Shown here piece by piece: positions 29,232-38,849 of a stretch of 43,710 nucleotides of DNA. Source of the stretch: Hyphomicrobiaceae bacterium (lineage in GTDB: Bacteria > Pseudomonadota > Alphaproteobacteria > Rhizobiales > Aestuariivirgaceae). The notes beneath the pieces were generated by a model that made no database searches, was not told the origin of the DNA, and saw only the letters and a list, made by a program, of their open reading frames with translations. Position 1 is the first letter of the stretch; each line of letters starts with the position of its first letter. The stretch spans positions 1-43,710 of the forward strand of contig OMIC01000034.1 in NCBI GenBank assembly GCA_900298995.1, given 5' to 3'. The position numbers and the translations under genes were made by a program.

Positions 29232-30596
29232 ATGGCGAAGACATCCAAGAAGACGGCGGCCAAGGCTGCCAAGAAGAAGACGGCGGCCCGCAGAAAGCCT
29301 TCTGCCAAGGCTGCGCGCAAGGCGCTTTTCCCTGGTTTCTTCAAGGACGCGCTCGCCAAGACGGACCCGAAGGTCGCCAAGGCCATCGCCGCCGAACTCG
29401 GCCGGCAGCAGCATGAAATCGAGCTGATTGCCTCCGAGAACATCGTGTCGCGGGCCGTGCTCGAGGCACAGGGGTCAGTCATGACCAACAAGTATGCGGA
29501 AGGCTATCCGGGCCGCCGCTACTATGGCGGCTGCCAGTATGTCGACGTGTCCGAGCAACTCGCCATCGACCGCGCCAAGGCGTTGTTCGATTGCGCCTAT
29601 GCCAACGTACAGCCGCATTCGGGGGCGACCGCCAATCAGGCCGTGTTCTTCGCACTTCTCCAGCCCGGCGACACCTACATGGGCCTCGACCTCGCCTGTG
29701 GCGGCCATCTGACGCACGGCTCGCCTGTCAACCAGTCGGGCAAGTGGTTCAAGGTCGCGCCCTACAAGGTTCGCGAGGACAATCACCTGATCGACTATGA
29801 CAAGCTCGCCGAGCAGGCGCTGGCTGTGAAGCCCAAGCTCATCATCGCAGGTGGATCGGCCTATCCGCGCATCATCGACTTCAAGAGGTTCCGGCAGATC
29901 GCGGACTCGGTCGGTGCGTTGCTGATGGTCGACATGGCCCACTTCGCAGGGCTGGTGGCGGGAGGCGTTCATCCCAACCCGCTCGAATACGCCGATGTGG
30001 CGACAACGACGACCCACAAGACCCTGCGCGGCCCGCGCGGCGGTCTGATCCTCAGCCGCAACGAGGATCTGGGCAAGAAGTTCAACTCGGCCGTGTTCCC
30101 CGGCCTGCAGGGCGGTCCGCTGGAACATGTCATCGCCGCCAAGGCAGTGGCTTTCGGCGAGGCCCTGAAACCTGCCTTCAAGAAATACGCCAAGGCAGTG
30201 GCCGACAATGCGCGAGTGCTGGCCAAGGCGATGATCGACGGTGGCTCTGACCTCGTTTCGGGCGGTACCGATACGCATCTGATGCTGGTTGATCTCCGCA
30301 AGAAGGGTGTGACCGGCAAGGCTGCGGAAGCCTCCCTGGGCCGCGCCTACATCACGTGCAACAAGAACGGGATTCCATTCGATCCGGCACCGTTCACGGT
30401 CACGTCCGGCATCCGGCTGGGCACGCCGGCGGGTACCACCCGCGGCTTCGGCGCAGCGGAGTTCCGGGAGGTTGGCGTCCTGATCAACGAGGTTCTGGAC
30501 GGCCTGGCCCGGAACGGAGAGCAGCGCAACGGCAAGGTCGAAAAGGCGGTGGCAGCCAAGGTCAAGGCCCTGACTGCCCGCTTCCCGATCTACTGA
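29232..30596 (+). CDS. glyA: Serine hydroxymethyltransferase with a Lys-rich N-terminal extension
   Basis: A 454-residue PLP enzyme that interconverts serine and glycine and loads one-carbon units on tetrahydrofolate. The PLP Lys is in [13 protein letters not shown] (Lys263); [19 protein letters not shown] and [15 protein letters not shown] are also typical. The family normally begins near residue 32 here ([10 protein letters not shown]). The first 31 residues hold 10 Lys and 3 Arg, with blocks such as [17 protein letters not shown], like histone H1 tails. The start is supported by GGAGGG nine bases upstream, and there is no later Met before the conserved domain, so the extension is probably real. 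Its role is unknown. Confidence 0.95.
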   Translation: MAKTSKKTAAKAAKKKTAARRKPSAKAARKALFPGFFKDALAKTDPKVAKAIAAELGRQQHEIELIASENIVSRAVLEAQGSVMTNKYAEGYPGRRYYGGCQYVDVSEQLAIDRAKALFDCAYANVQPHSGATANQAVFFALLQPGDTYMGLDLACGGHLTHGSPVNQSGKWFKVAPYKVREDNHLIDYDKLAEQALAVKPKLIIAGGSAYPRIIDFKRFRQIADSVGALLMVDMAHFAGLVAGGVHPNPLEYADVATTTTHKTLRGPRGGLILSRNEDLGKKFNSAVFPGLQGGPLEHVIAAKAVAFGEALKPAFKKYAKAVADNARVLAKAMIDGGSDLVSGGTDTHLMLVDLRKKGVTGKAAEASLGRAYITCNKNGIPFDPAPFTVTSGIRLGTPAGTTRGFGAAEFREVGVLINEVLDGLARNGEQRNGKVEKAVAAKVKALTARFPIY

Positions 30597-30615
30597 TCGC
30601 CTGACGATCAACACC

Positions 30616-30644
30616 AATGGCCGGGCCTCGTCCCGGCCATTTTC
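30616..30644 (+). terminator. Intrinsic terminator of glyA
   Basis: A perfect 10-bp stem, AATGGCCGGG (30616-30625) with CCCGGCCATT (30632-30641), a 6-base loop and a short T-run. It lies 19 bases after the glyA stop. The rest of 30597-30727 holds the nrdR leader, with no promoter that I can support. Confidence 0.65.
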
Positions 30645-30727
30645 TCCTGGCGCCGGACGGGCCCCCTTGACCTCCTCTCGCATCTTCCCCAAGACATGGA
30701 CGAAAGCTTGATCGGGGGCCCGAGTCC

Positions 30728-31207
30728 TTGCGCTGTCCATTCTGTTCCAATGAAGAAACCCAGGTGAAGGACAGCCGCCCCACCGAGGACGGCACCGCCA
30801 TTCGCCGCCGCCGTTATTGCCCGGACTGTTCCGGCCGCTTCACCACCTTCGAGCGCGTGCAATTGCGCGAACTGATGGTCGTCAAGAAAACCGGGCGCCG
30901 GGTTCCGTTCGATCGCGACAAGCTCATGAGATCCATTCAGGTGGCGCTGAGGAAGCGGCCGGTCGACCCCGAGCGTGTGGAGCGCATGGTCTCGGGTATC
31001 GTGCGCCGCCTGGAGAGTCTCGGCGAGAGCGAGATCAAGTCTGAAACGGTCGGCAAACTCGTCATGGAGGCACTCAAGATGCTGGACGACGTGGCCTATG
31101 TCCGCTTCGCCTCCGTCTACAAGAACTTCCGCGAAGCGAAGGATTTCGAGGAGTTGCTGGGCGAACTCTCGGGCGAGGACGACAACGGCGAGTCCGGTGA
31201 CAGCTGA
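30728..31207 (+). CDS. nrdR: Transcriptional repressor NrdR
   Basis: A 159-residue repressor of ribonucleotide reductase genes that senses ATP/dATP. The N-terminal zinc ribbon has Cys3, Cys6, Cys31 and Cys34 ([18 protein letters not shown]), and the ATP-cone domain follows ([19 protein letters not shown]). The start is TTG 30728, fixed by the invariant MRCPFC beginning; no ATG is available. It leads the riboflavin cluster, a common arrangement in proteobacteria, and overlaps ribD by 11 bases. Confidence 0.95.
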   Translation: MRCPFCSNEETQVKDSRPTEDGTAIRRRRYCPDCSGRFTTFERVQLRELMVVKKTGRRVPFDRDKLMRSIQVALRKRPVDPERVERMVSGIVRRLESLGESEIKSETVGKLVMEALKMLDDVAYVRFASVYKNFREAKDFEELLGELSGEDDNGESGDS

Positions 31208-32195
31208 CGACGCCCGCTGGATGGACTATGCGCTGCGCCTCGGGCGGCGCGCGCTGGGGACCACGGCCGAGAACCCCAATGTCGGCTGCGTCATCGTGAA
31301 GGACGGCGTGGTGGCCGGAATAGGCTGGACCATGCCAGGCGGACGGCCGCATGCCGAGACCGTGGCGCTGGGCATGGCGGGCGGCCGCGCCCGTGGTGCT
31401 ACGGCCTATGTGACGCTCGAGCCCTGCGCCCATCACGGACGGACGGGGCCCTGTGCCGAGGCGCTCCTCGGGGCCGGGGTCACTCGGGTGGTCACCGCTC
31501 TCACCGATCCGGATCCACGGGTGTCGGGTGGCGGCCACGCCATGTTGCGGGCCGCAGGGGTAGCCTGCGAGACCGGCCTCATGGCCGAAGAGGCCAGCCG
31601 CGACATGGCGGGCTTCCTCACCCGCATAAGGCTCCAGCGCCCGCAGGTCATCCTGAAGCTGGCGGTGTCGGCCGATGGCAAGATCGCCGCGGGGCCGGGT
31701 CAGCGCACCTCCATTTCCGGACCGGAGGCCAATGCCCGTGTGCATCTCCTGCGCGCCCAGTGCAACGCCATCCTCGTTGGCATGGGAACGGTGCTGGCCG
31801 ATGATCCGGAACTCACCTGCCGCCTGCCGGGCCTCGAGGCGCGCTCGCCCCGGCCCTTCGTGCTGGGCGGTGCTGGCCACCTGCCGCCTGCCTCGCGGCT
31901 TGCCCGGCGAGGCGTGGAGGTTGTGGAGGGTCCTTTGCCCGGCCTTCTTGCCGACCTCGGCCGCCGCGGCCTCAACACCCTGCTGGTCGAGGGTGGCGCG
32001 CGGGCCGCGCGCAGCTTCCTCGAGGCGGGGCTGGTCGATCTGTTCCTCCTCATCCAGTCACCCGTCACGCTCGGCGCAGGCGGGGTCGACATGCTGGCGG
32101 GACTGTCCCTTGACCAGGCATTGCAGCCATTCGCCCTGTCAGGACAGGAAATGCTTGGGGGCGACCGTCTGAGCGTCTATGAAGCCCGTCCATAG
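31197..32195 (+). CDS. ribD: Bifunctional riboflavin deaminase/reductase RibD
   Basis: A 332-residue two-domain enzyme for the second and third steps of riboflavin synthesis. The N-terminal deaminase domain has the zinc site HAETVAL and [16 protein letters not shown]. The C-terminal reductase domain has [26 protein letters not shown] and [13 protein letters not shown]. The start is GTG 31197 ([15 protein letters not shown]), inside nrdR; another frame extension further into nrdR is rejected. No FMN riboswitch is visible upstream of the cluster. Confidence 0.93.
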   Translation: MTADDARWMDYALRLGRRALGTTAENPNVGCVIVKDGVVAGIGWTMPGGRPHAETVALGMAGGRARGATAYVTLEPCAHHGRTGPCAEALLGAGVTRVVTALTDPDPRVSGGGHAMLRAAGVACETGLMAEEASRDMAGFLTRIRLQRPQVILKLAVSADGKIAAGPGQRTSISGPEANARVHLLRAQCNAILVGMGTVLADDPELTCRLPGLEARSPRPFVLGGAGHLPPASRLARRGVEVVEGPLPGLLADLGRRGLNTLLVEGGARAARSFLEAGLVDLFLLIQSPVTLGAGGVDMLAGLSLDQALQPFALSGQEMLGGDRLSVYEARP

Positions 32196-32204
32196 AGGGC
32201 AGAC

Positions 32205-32798
32205 ATGTTCACCGGCATCATCACCGACATCGGCACCGTCAGGGCCATTGCCCGGGCGGGCGACACCCGCTTCGAGATTGCGACAGCCTATGACCTCGCG
32301 ACGGTCGAGATCGGTGCATCGATCGCCTGCAACGGCTGCTGCCTGACCGTCATTGAAAAGGGCCGGGACTGGTTCGCCGTGCAGGCCTCGGCCGAGACAC
32401 TCTCCAAGACCACGCTTGGCGCCTGGAGGGCGGGTACCCGGATCAATCTCGAGCGTGCGCTGAAGATCGGCGATGAGCTTGGCGGACACATCGTGTCGGG
32501 CCATGTCGACGGGCTGGGCGAGATCGTGTCGATCACGCCGGAGGGCGAATCCCTGCGCTTCCGCATGCGCGTGCCGTCCGCACTTGCCCGCTTCATCGCG
32601 CCAAAGGGTTCGGTTGCAGTGGATGGCACCTCTCTGACCGTCAATGAAGTCGAGGGTGACGTCTTCGGCGTCAACATCATTCCCCATACCCAGGCGGTCA
32701 CCACCTGGGGCGGCATGGTGACGGGGCAGGGCGTCAACATTGAAATCGACATGCTGGCGCGCTATGTCGCCCGCCTCACAGAGTACAGGCCGTCATGA
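32205..32798 (+). CDS. ribE: Riboflavin synthase, alpha subunit
   Basis: A 197-residue enzyme that makes riboflavin from two lumazine molecules. It has two similar beta-barrel halves, each beginning with a family motif: [15 protein letters not shown] for the first and [17 protein letters not shown] for the second. [10 protein letters not shown] and [11 protein letters not shown] are the paired substrate loops. It overlaps ribH by four bases. Gene names ribE and ribC are both used for this enzyme. Confidence 0.95.
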   Translation: MFTGIITDIGTVRAIARAGDTRFEIATAYDLATVEIGASIACNGCCLTVIEKGRDWFAVQASAETLSKTTLGAWRAGTRINLERALKIGDELGGHIVSGHVDGLGEIVSITPEGESLRFRMRVPSALARFIAPKGSVAVDGTSLTVNEVEGDVFGVNIIPHTQAVTTWGGMVTGQGVNIEIDMLARYVARLTEYRPS

Positions 32799-33289
32799 AA
32801 ACTGAAAAATCCTCGATTCCTGCAGAGCCCGTTCGCGCACACATCCTGATCCTGGAGGCGCGGTTCTATGGCGATCTGTGCGACGAGCTCTGTCAGGGCG
32901 CGATTGCCGCCATCGAGCGAGCGGGAGCCAGCTGCGAGCGCATGGCGGTTCCCGGCGCGCTGGAAATCCCCGGCGCCATCGCCATGGCGCATGAGACCGG
33001 CCTATATCACGGCTATGTGGCGCTGGGCTGCGTGCTGCGCGGCGAAACCACACATTACGACATCGTTGCGAACGAAAGCGCGCGCGCCCTCATGGATCTG
33101 ACGCTGGAAGGCCTTTGCATCGGCAATGGCATCCTCACCTGCGAGACCGAGGCGCAGGCCTGGGAGCGTGCCAAGGTCGATGAGATGGACAAGGGTGGCG
33201 GCGCCGCAGAGGCCTGTCTTGCGATGATCCGATTTTCCCGGCTGATGGGCCGCCGCGCGGCGGGCCTTGATATGAAAGCCAGCTCGTGA
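32795..33289 (+). CDS. ribH: 6,7-dimethyl-8-ribityllumazine synthase
   Basis: A 164-residue lumazine synthase that condenses the RibD product with dihydroxybutanone phosphate; the product feeds ribE next to it. Visible signatures are [29 protein letters not shown], and [17 protein letters not shown] with the catalytic His. The C-terminus is slightly extended. It overlaps both neighbours (ribE and nusB) by four bases, so the run is translationally coupled. Confidence 0.95.
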   Translation: MKTEKSSIPAEPVRAHILILEARFYGDLCDELCQGAIAAIERAGASCERMAVPGALEIPGAIAMAHETGLYHGYVALGCVLRGETTHYDIVANESARALMDLTLEGLCIGNGILTCETEAQAWERAKVDEMDKGGGAAEACLAMIRFSRLMGRRAAGLDMKASS

Positions 33290-33765
33290 GCGGCGAAGCG
33301 CCCCGCAACCTTTCGCCGGCGCGCCGCACGGCCGCCCGGCTGGGTGCGGTGCAGGCGCTCTATCAGATGGATCTTGCAGGCTCCGATGTGGGCGAGACGC
33401 TGGCCCAGTTCTCGGCGCGGGTCATGGGCGAGGACTTCGAAAACGGCCAGTGTGGCGAAGCGGACTACCGGCATCTGCGGCAGGTGGTAGACGGGGTCGT
33501 TCGCGAACAGAAAAACATCGATCCGGCTGTCGACAGGATTCTCGACAAGGCCTGGCCGCTGCATCGGCTTGATTCCACCGTACGTGCCATCCTGCGCGCC
33601 GCTGCCTGTGAGCTGATGTACATGGCCGACGTGCCCGCGCGCGTCACCATCAGCGAATATGTCGATGTCGCGGATGCGTTTTTCGGTCCGGAGGAACCAC
33701 GCTTCATCAATGGCGTGCTGAACAGCCTCGCACGCCAGATCCGCCCGCAGGAGTTCACCGCGTGA
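33286..33765 (+). CDS. nusB: Transcription antitermination protein NusB
   Basis: A 159-residue all-helical RNA-binding protein that joins NusE (S10) on boxA in rRNA antitermination. Family features are [18 protein letters not shown] at the N-terminus, and [12 protein letters not shown] with [14 protein letters not shown] near the C-terminus. The start is GTG 33286, overlapping the ribH stop. The ribH-nusB link is widely conserved. thiL, which often follows nusB in proteobacteria, is absent and an MFS gene takes its place. Confidence 0.94.
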   Translation: MSGEAPRNLSPARRTAARLGAVQALYQMDLAGSDVGETLAQFSARVMGEDFENGQCGEADYRHLRQVVDGVVREQKNIDPAVDRILDKAWPLHRLDSTVRAILRAAACELMYMADVPARVTISEYVDVADAFFGPEEPRFINGVLNSLARQIRPQEFTA

Positions 33766-34976
33766 CGGCAGAGGCCAGCGGTTTCGACGACGCAAGAGCG
33801 CGTCGCAACGCGGTCGTCCTCGCTGTCGCTCAGGCCCTGTATGGCGCTACATTCACTGCGCTGGTGGTCACGGCGGGTCTGGTGGGCGCGCAGCTGGCGC
33901 CCAGCCCGTCCTGGGCCACACTGCCCATGTCGATGGCGATTGTGGGCACAGCCCTGACCACTTTCCCGATTTCACTGATGATGCGGCGAATCGGCCGGCG
34001 CATGGGTTTCATGCTGTCGGCGATCGTCGGTGCGGCAGGCGCTACGCTCGGCGTCGTCGCGATCTTCCACCGCAGCTTTGAAATGTTTCTCTTGGGCTGC
34101 TTTCTCATCGGTGCCTATCAGGCCTCTGCATCCTATTATCGCTTCGCGGCGGCCGACACGGCGAGCCCCGCCTTCCGGCCCAAGGCCATATCCTGGGTCA
34201 TGACGGGCGGCGTGGCCGCCGCACTCATCGGAACCGTGCTGGTGATGGCCAGTGTCGATCTCCTTGCCCCCGTGACCTTTGCGGGGACCTGGGTGGTCAT
34301 GGCGGTTCTGGCGCTGGGCGGTGCGGTGTGTCTTGCCCTGGTCGACATTCCCTTGACCCAGAAGCATGATGCGCCGAGCGGGCGGCCGCTGAAAGTCATC
34401 GCCGGCCAGCCGCGCTACATCGTGGCAGCGCTGACCGGCATGCTCGCCTATGGCATCATGGTTCTCGTCATGACCGCGACACCCGTTGCCATGCTGGGAT
34501 GTGGCTTCTCGGTGCAGGATTCGAGCTGGGTGATCCAGTGGCATGCCCTCGCCATGTTCGTGCCAAGCTTCTTCACCGGCAGCCTGATTGCCCGCTTCGG
34601 TGCTGGCAGGGTGTCGGCCGCCGGCATGGCGCTGCTGGTGGCGGCGGCAGTGTCGGGTCTGCTGGGCATTCATTTCGAGAATTTTGCCCTGGGCCTCATC
34701 CTGTTGGGCCTGGGCTGGAACTTCGGGTTCCTCGGAGGCACAACCATGCTGACCGAGACCTATCATCCGGATGAGAGGAACAAGGCGCAGGGGCTCAATG
34801 ACCTGCTGGTGTTCGTGACCACCGCAATATCCTCGCTGGCGGCGGGCAAGCTCCTGGCCTGGTTCGGCTGGCAGGGGGTCAACCTTGCCGTCTTCCCCAT
34901 GGTCATCGTGGCGCTGGCGCTGATCGGCTGGCTGTCGCTGCCAGGGAGGCGGCCGGAGGTTGCGTCTGGCCCGTAA
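33762..34976 (+). CDS. Major facilitator superfamily transporter
   Basis: A 404-residue protein with about 12 hydrophobic helices. The cytoplasmic loop between helices 2 and 3 carries MMRRIGRRMGFM, an MFS signature, and the matching loop in the second half is LIARFGAGRV. Substrate cannot be told; it looks like the YnfM/efflux side of the family. The start is GTG 33762, overlapping nusB by four bases, so it is cotranscribed with the riboflavin genes. A flavin-related substrate is possible from this context but is only inference. Confidence 0.85.
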   Translation: MTAEASGFDDARARRNAVVLAVAQALYGATFTALVVTAGLVGAQLAPSPSWATLPMSMAIVGTALTTFPISLMMRRIGRRMGFMLSAIVGAAGATLGVVAIFHRSFEMFLLGCFLIGAYQASASYYRFAAADTASPAFRPKAISWVMTGGVAAALIGTVLVMASVDLLAPVTFAGTWVVMAVLALGGAVCLALVDIPLTQKHDAPSGRPLKVIAGQPRYIVAALTGMLAYGIMVLVMTATPVAMLGCGFSVQDSSWVIQWHALAMFVPSFFTGSLIARFGAGRVSAAGMALLVAAAVSGLLGIHFENFALGLILLGLGWNFGFLGGTTMLTETYHPDERNKAQGLNDLLVFVTTAISSLAAGKLLAWFGWQGVNLAVFPMVIVALALIGWLSLPGRRPEVASGP

Positions 34977-35064
34977 GGCCAATGCGTGAATTCCATCATT
35001 TTTCTGGTTATTGCACTCAGGGCCTTGATTTGGCATACCCCCGTCACCTTCCGGGGCAGGGGAA

Positions 35065-35084
35065 CGGCGGATCATAGTCCGCCG
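35065..35084 (+). other. Stem-loop in the hppA leader
   Basis: CGGCGGA (35065-35071) pairs perfectly with TCCGCCG (35078-35084) around TCATAG. It lies 44 bases before the hppA start, with no T-run, so it is more likely a 5' leader structure than a terminator. The rest of 34977-35127 shows no gene. Confidence 0.45.
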
Positions 35085-35127
35085 CCAGGGGCTCTGGGGA
35101 AACGCTAAACAAACACAAGGGTTTATC

Positions 35128-37239
35128 ATGACCACTGCACTCTGGTTGATCGTCCTCGCGGGGGCGCTCTCCATCGTGTACGGCATCGTCACGACTCGCA
35201 GCCTGATGGCTGCGGACGCCGGTACGGCCCGTATGCAGGAAATCTCGGCCGCCGTGCGCGAAGGTGCCAAGGCCTATCTCAACCGCCAGTACACGACCAT
35301 CGGCATTGTCGGCGTGGTCATATTCGTCCTCGCCTGGGTTCTGCTTGGCGTATGGTCAGCAATCGGCTTCGCCATCGGGGCGATCCTGTCGGGTGTTGCT
35401 GGCTTCATCGGCATGAACGTCTCGGTGCGCGCCAATGTGCGCGTGGCGCAGGCGGCAACCAAATCGCTGGCTGGCGGCCTCGATCTCGCCTTCAAGGCGG
35501 GCGCGGTGACGGGTCTGCTCGTTGCCGGTCTGGGCCTTCTGGGCGTCACTCTCTATTTCGGCTTCCTGAAGGACTCGCTCGGCATGGATCCCACCAGCCG
35601 CACGGTTATCGATGCGCTGGTCGCCCTGTCCTTCGGCGCCTCGTTGATCTCGATCTTCGCGCGTCTGGGCGGCGGCATCTTCACCAAGGGTGCGGACGTT
35701 GGTGGCGACATGGTGGGCAAGGTCGAAGCGGGCATCCCCGAGGATGATCCGCGCAACCCCGCCACCATCGCTGACAACGTCGGCGACAATGTTGGCGACT
35801 GCGCCGGCATGGCGGCTGACCTGTTCGAGACCTATGTGGTGACGACCGTCGCCACCATGGTGCTTGCGGCCATCGCACTGCCCGCCGATCTCAAGCTGGC
35901 GGGCATGGTCCTGCCGCTGGCAATTGGCGGCGCCTGCGTGGTGACATCGATCATCGGCACCTATTTCGTGAAGCTGGGCGCCAGCAACAACATCATGGGT
36001 GCGCTCTACAAGGGCGTCCTCGCGACGGGCGTGCTCTCGCTCATCGCGATCTACCCCGTGATCAACCTGGTGTTCGGCGGCATGTCGGTTCCCATCGTCA
36101 CGAGCGATGCGGCCTTCACGCCCATGACACTGTTCTGGTGCGGCGTCGTCGGCCTGATCATCACCGCAGCCATCATCTGGATCACCGAATACTACACGGG
36201 CACCGGCAAGCGTCCGGTGAACTCGATCGCCGAGGCCTCAATCACCGGCCACGGTACCAACGTGATCCAGGGCCTCGCCGTTTCGATGGAGGCGACTGCC
36301 CTTCCGGCCATTGTCATCATCGCCGGCATCATCATCACCTACACCATGGCTGGCCTGTTCGGCACCGCCGTGGCGGTCACAACCATGCTGGCGCTGGCTG
36401 GCATGATCGTGGCGCTGGACGCCTTCGGCCCGGTCACCGACAATGCCGGCGGCATTGCCGAAATGGCAGGCCTCCCGAAGGAGGTGCGTCACAACACCGA
36501 CGCGCTGGACGCCGTGGGCAACACCACCAAGGCCGTGACCAAGGGCTATGCCATCGGTTCGGCTGGCCTTGGCGCGCTGGTGCTGTTCGCCGCCTACACG
36601 CAGGACCTCAAGACCTACTTCAGTTCCGTTCCCGTGAGCTTCGATCTCTCGAGTCCGTGGGTGGTCGTGGGTCTGCTGTTCGGCGGCCTGCTGCCCTACC
36701 TGTTTGGTGGCATGTCGATGACGGCGGTGGGTCGCGCGGCCCAGTCGGTCGTGGTCGAGGTGCGCCGCCAGTTCAAGGAGAAGCCGGGCATCATGGAAGG
36801 CAAGGACAAGCCGGACTATGGCCGCGCTGTCGACATGCTGACTAAGGCTGCGATCAAGGAGATGATCGTGCCGTCTCTGCTCCCCGTGCTGTCGCCGATT
36901 GTCGTCTATGTGGTGATCAACCTCATCGCCGGCCAGGCCGCGGCGTTCTCCGCCGTGGGTGCCATGCTGATGGGTGTGATCGTCACGGGCCTGTTCGTCG
37001 CCATCTCGATGACGGCGGGCGGAGGCGCCTGGGATAACGCCAAGAAGAGCTTTGAGGACGGCTTCGTCGACTCGAAGGGCGTGAAGCACTTCAAGGGTTC
37101 CGAGGCGCACAAGGCTTCGGTGACCGGCGACACTGTCGGTGACCCCTACAAGGACACGGCGGGTCCCGCCGTGAATCCGATGATCAAGATCACCAACATC
37201 GTGGCGCTGCTGCTGCTGGCCGTTCTCGCCAGCCACTGA
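35128..37239 (+). CDS. hppA: Membrane-bound proton-translocating pyrophosphatase
   Basis: A 703-residue integral membrane pump that uses pyrophosphate hydrolysis to move protons across the inner membrane. About 16 helices are expected. The catalytic loop shows [21 protein letters not shown] and [20 protein letters not shown] with its Asp ladder, and a later [14 protein letters not shown]. The residue that sets potassium need is Lys468 in [10 protein letters not shown], which marks the potassium-independent class; Ala there marks the dependent class. It has its own leader and a strong terminator, so it is probably a single-gene unit. Confidence 0.96.
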   Translation: MTTALWLIVLAGALSIVYGIVTTRSLMAADAGTARMQEISAAVREGAKAYLNRQYTTIGIVGVVIFVLAWVLLGVWSAIGFAIGAILSGVAGFIGMNVSVRANVRVAQAATKSLAGGLDLAFKAGAVTGLLVAGLGLLGVTLYFGFLKDSLGMDPTSRTVIDALVALSFGASLISIFARLGGGIFTKGADVGGDMVGKVEAGIPEDDPRNPATIADNVGDNVGDCAGMAADLFETYVVTTVATMVLAAIALPADLKLAGMVLPLAIGGACVVTSIIGTYFVKLGASNNIMGALYKGVLATGVLSLIAIYPVINLVFGGMSVPIVTSDAAFTPMTLFWCGVVGLIITAAIIWITEYYTGTGKRPVNSIAEASITGHGTNVIQGLAVSMEATALPAIVIIAGIIITYTMAGLFGTAVAVTTMLALAGMIVALDAFGPVTDNAGGIAEMAGLPKEVRHNTDALDAVGNTTKAVTKGYAIGSAGLGALVLFAAYTQDLKTYFSSVPVSFDLSSPWVVVGLLFGGLLPYLFGGMSMTAVGRAAQSVVVEVRRQFKEKPGIMEGKDKPDYGRAVDMLTKAAIKEMIVPSLLPVLSPIVVYVVINLIAGQAAAFSAVGAMLMGVIVTGLFVAISMTAGGGAWDNAKKSFEDGFVDSKGVKHFKGSEAHKASVTGDTVGDPYKDTAGPAVNPMIKITNIVALLLLAVLASH

Positions 37240-37264
37240 ACCCCGACGTAATCTGACGACCAGA

Positions 37265-37296
37265 CCCCGCCCGGAGTGATCCGGGCGGGGTTTTTT
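37265..37296 (+). terminator. Intrinsic terminator of hppA
   Basis: A perfect 10-bp GC stem (CCCCGCCCGG 37265-37274, CCGGGCGGGG 37281-37290), a 6-base loop AGTGAT and six T. The convergent cytochrome gene ends two bases later. Confidence 0.93.
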
Positions 37297-37298
37297 CG

Positions 37299-37640
37299 TC
37301 ACTGCCCCTGGATCGTCACGGGGCCGTCGAGCGACCGGATATAGGCGAGCACATCCTGCACTTCCTGCGGCGTCAGTGCCCAGACCATCTCCGGCATGGC
37401 GGCGTGCGGCGATGGCGCGATGATGCGGGCCCAGATGTCGGGTTCCGTGCGGTAGATGGCAATGGCCTGGAAAGACGGCGGCATCTTCTTGAAGGCGCCA
37501 CCCCTGGAGATGTCATGGCAGCGGGCGCATTGCTGCTGGGCTATGGCCTCGCCGCGCGTGGCATCGCCGGTTTCGGCCATTGACGGGGAGGTGGCGAGCA
37601 GAACGGCGAGCGCAGAGAGGGCGAGAACGGTCCTGGTCAT
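37299..37640 (-). CDS. Small periplasmic c-type cytochrome
   Basis: A 113-residue protein with a signal peptide (MTRTVLALSALAVLLATSP, cleavage after SMA) and one heme site CARCH (Cys38, Cys41, His42). A likely axial Met lies in HAAMPEMVWALTPQEV, and the C-terminal helix DVLAYIRSLDG is typical of class I cytochromes c. It is shorter than cytochrome c2 and resembles the single-domain cytochromes of unknown partner common in alphaproteobacteria. It does not sit with an oxidase or dehydrogenase, so the electron partner is unknown. Confidence 0.88.
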   Translation of the reverse strand: MTRTVLALSALAVLLATSPSMAETGDATRGEAIAQQQCARCHDISRGGAFKKMPPSFQAIAIYRTEPDIWARIIAPSPHAAMPEMVWALTPQEVQDVLAYIRSLDGPVTIQGQ

Positions 37641-37665
37641 TTGAAATCTCCATCTTGGCGCGTAT

Positions 37666-37694
37666 ATTATGCACCAATCGGGAGGCTTGGCCAG
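37666..37694 (-). promoter_or_regulatory. Candidate promoter of the cytochrome c gene
   Basis: On the minus strand, CTGGCC (37689-37694), a 17-base spacer and CATAAT (37666-37671, five of six). It lies 26 bases before the ATG at 37640, in the gap after the upstream amidohydrolase gene. Confidence 0.4.
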
Positions 37695-37700
37695 ATGCCT

Positions 37701-38831
37701 TCAGGCGGGATGCCACCATTTGCCGGCGATCACAACGCCCTGGGCCGTCATGCGTTGGCGGCCTTCGAAGTGCTCGCCGAGCACGTCCACATAATCAAAG
37801 GACCCGTCCTCGACGCGTAGCAGTGTTGCATCGCCGGTACTCCCCGGCTTGAGGCTGCCCAGGTCCGGCCGCTTCAACGCGAAGGCGGCATTGACCGTGG
37901 ATGCCCTGACCACCTCCGGCAGGCTCATGCCGAGGCAGAGGAATTTCGAGAGTGTGGTTACCTGATCGAAAGCGGGGCCGTTGATGCACAGGGCATGCAC
38001 ATCCGAGGAAATGGTGTCTGGCTTGAAGCCGTTGGCCAGCATGGCGCGTGCTGTTCTGAAAGAAAAAGACCCCATGCCGTGGCCAATGTCGAACAAGACG
38101 CCGCGCTTGCGTGCCGCAAGTACGGCTGGCCTGACAGTGCCCCGTGCCGTGGCAGGCGAATTGGGGAAGGGGCGGAAGGCGTGGGTCAGCACATCGCCCG
38201 GCCGCAGCCGGTCCACCACCTCCTCGTAGGATGGCGGCGGCTCGTCGATGTGGGCCATCAGCGGCAGGCCGGTTTCTTCGGCAACCTGCAGGGCAATGAT
38301 GAGGGGTGCAAGGCCCTGATCGCCCGAGGCGTGGCGGCCAACGCGCACCTTGATGCCGACGATGATGTCGCGGTTTTCGCCGGCGACGCGCGTGGCGCCC
38401 TCGGGGTCCATGAGGCGGATGTCTTCGCTCTCGCCAACCATCACGGTCCTGGAGAAACCATAGATGCCGGCGTGGCTCACATGGAGATAGGCGAGGATGC
38501 GCACCTGGGAGGGTTCGATCACGTGCTTGCGGAAGCCTGCAAAATTGCCGGGCCCCGCCGAGCCGGTATCGACTGCTGTCGTGACTCCGGACGAGCGGCA
38601 GAATGCCTCTGCATCGATGCCGAGTGAAGTGCCACCCCAATAGACGTGGGTGTGCAGGTCGATGAGGCCGGGCGTGACGATGAGGCCTGAGACGTCGCGC
38701 ACAGCGGCTGATCCGGCATCGAGGCACGGGGCAACCGCCGCCACCCTGCCTCCGGAAAAGCCCACGTCGCATACCGCATCCAGCCCCTGCGCGGGGTCAA
38801 TGACGCGGCCGCCTCTGAGAACCAGGTCCAT
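37701..38831 (-). CDS. Amidohydrolase / dihydroorotase-like metal hydrolase
   Basis: A 376-residue enzyme of the amidohydrolase superfamily. The metal site shows GLIDLHTHVYWGG (His60, His62), a Lys that is usually carboxylated (VGIKVRVGR, Lys161), MAHIDEPP and a late SSDVHAL with the catalytic Asp. The sequence is closest to the subgroup annotated as amidohydrolase/deacetylase family metallohydrolase, of which some members act on N-acetylated or N-carbamoylated amino acids. It is not PyrC: the dihydroorotase substrate motifs are missing. The substrate is unknown. Confidence 0.82.
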   Translation of the reverse strand: MDLVLRGGRVIDPAQGLDAVCDVGFSGGRVAAVAPCLDAGSAAVRDVSGLIVTPGLIDLHTHVYWGGTSLGIDAEAFCRSSGVTTAVDTGSAGPGNFAGFRKHVIEPSQVRILAYLHVSHAGIYGFSRTVMVGESEDIRLMDPEGATRVAGENRDIIVGIKVRVGRHASGDQGLAPLIIALQVAEETGLPLMAHIDEPPPSYEEVVDRLRPGDVLTHAFRPFPNSPATARGTVRPAVLAARKRGVLFDIGHGMGSFSFRTARAMLANGFKPDTISSDVHALCINGPAFDQVTTLSKFLCLGMSLPEVVRASTVNAAFALKRPDLGSLKPGSTGDATLLRVEDGSFDYVDVLGEHFEGRQRMTAQGVVIAGKWWHPA

Positions 38832-38849
38832 GCCGCAGCCCTTCGTGAC

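Noticed and set aside
29475-30740. Minus-strand open frame (421 codons) opposite glyA
   Set aside because: Shadow of glyA in GC-rich DNA; glyA has all catalytic motifs and the antisense product has none.
30597-31200. Possible FMN riboswitch before the riboflavin genes
   Set aside because: The conserved RFN elements are not seen upstream of nrdR or ribD, and ribD starts inside nrdR.
33972-35270. Minus-strand open frame (432 codons) opposite the MFS gene
   Set aside because: His/Gln-rich product typical of an antisense read through membrane-protein codons; no family match.
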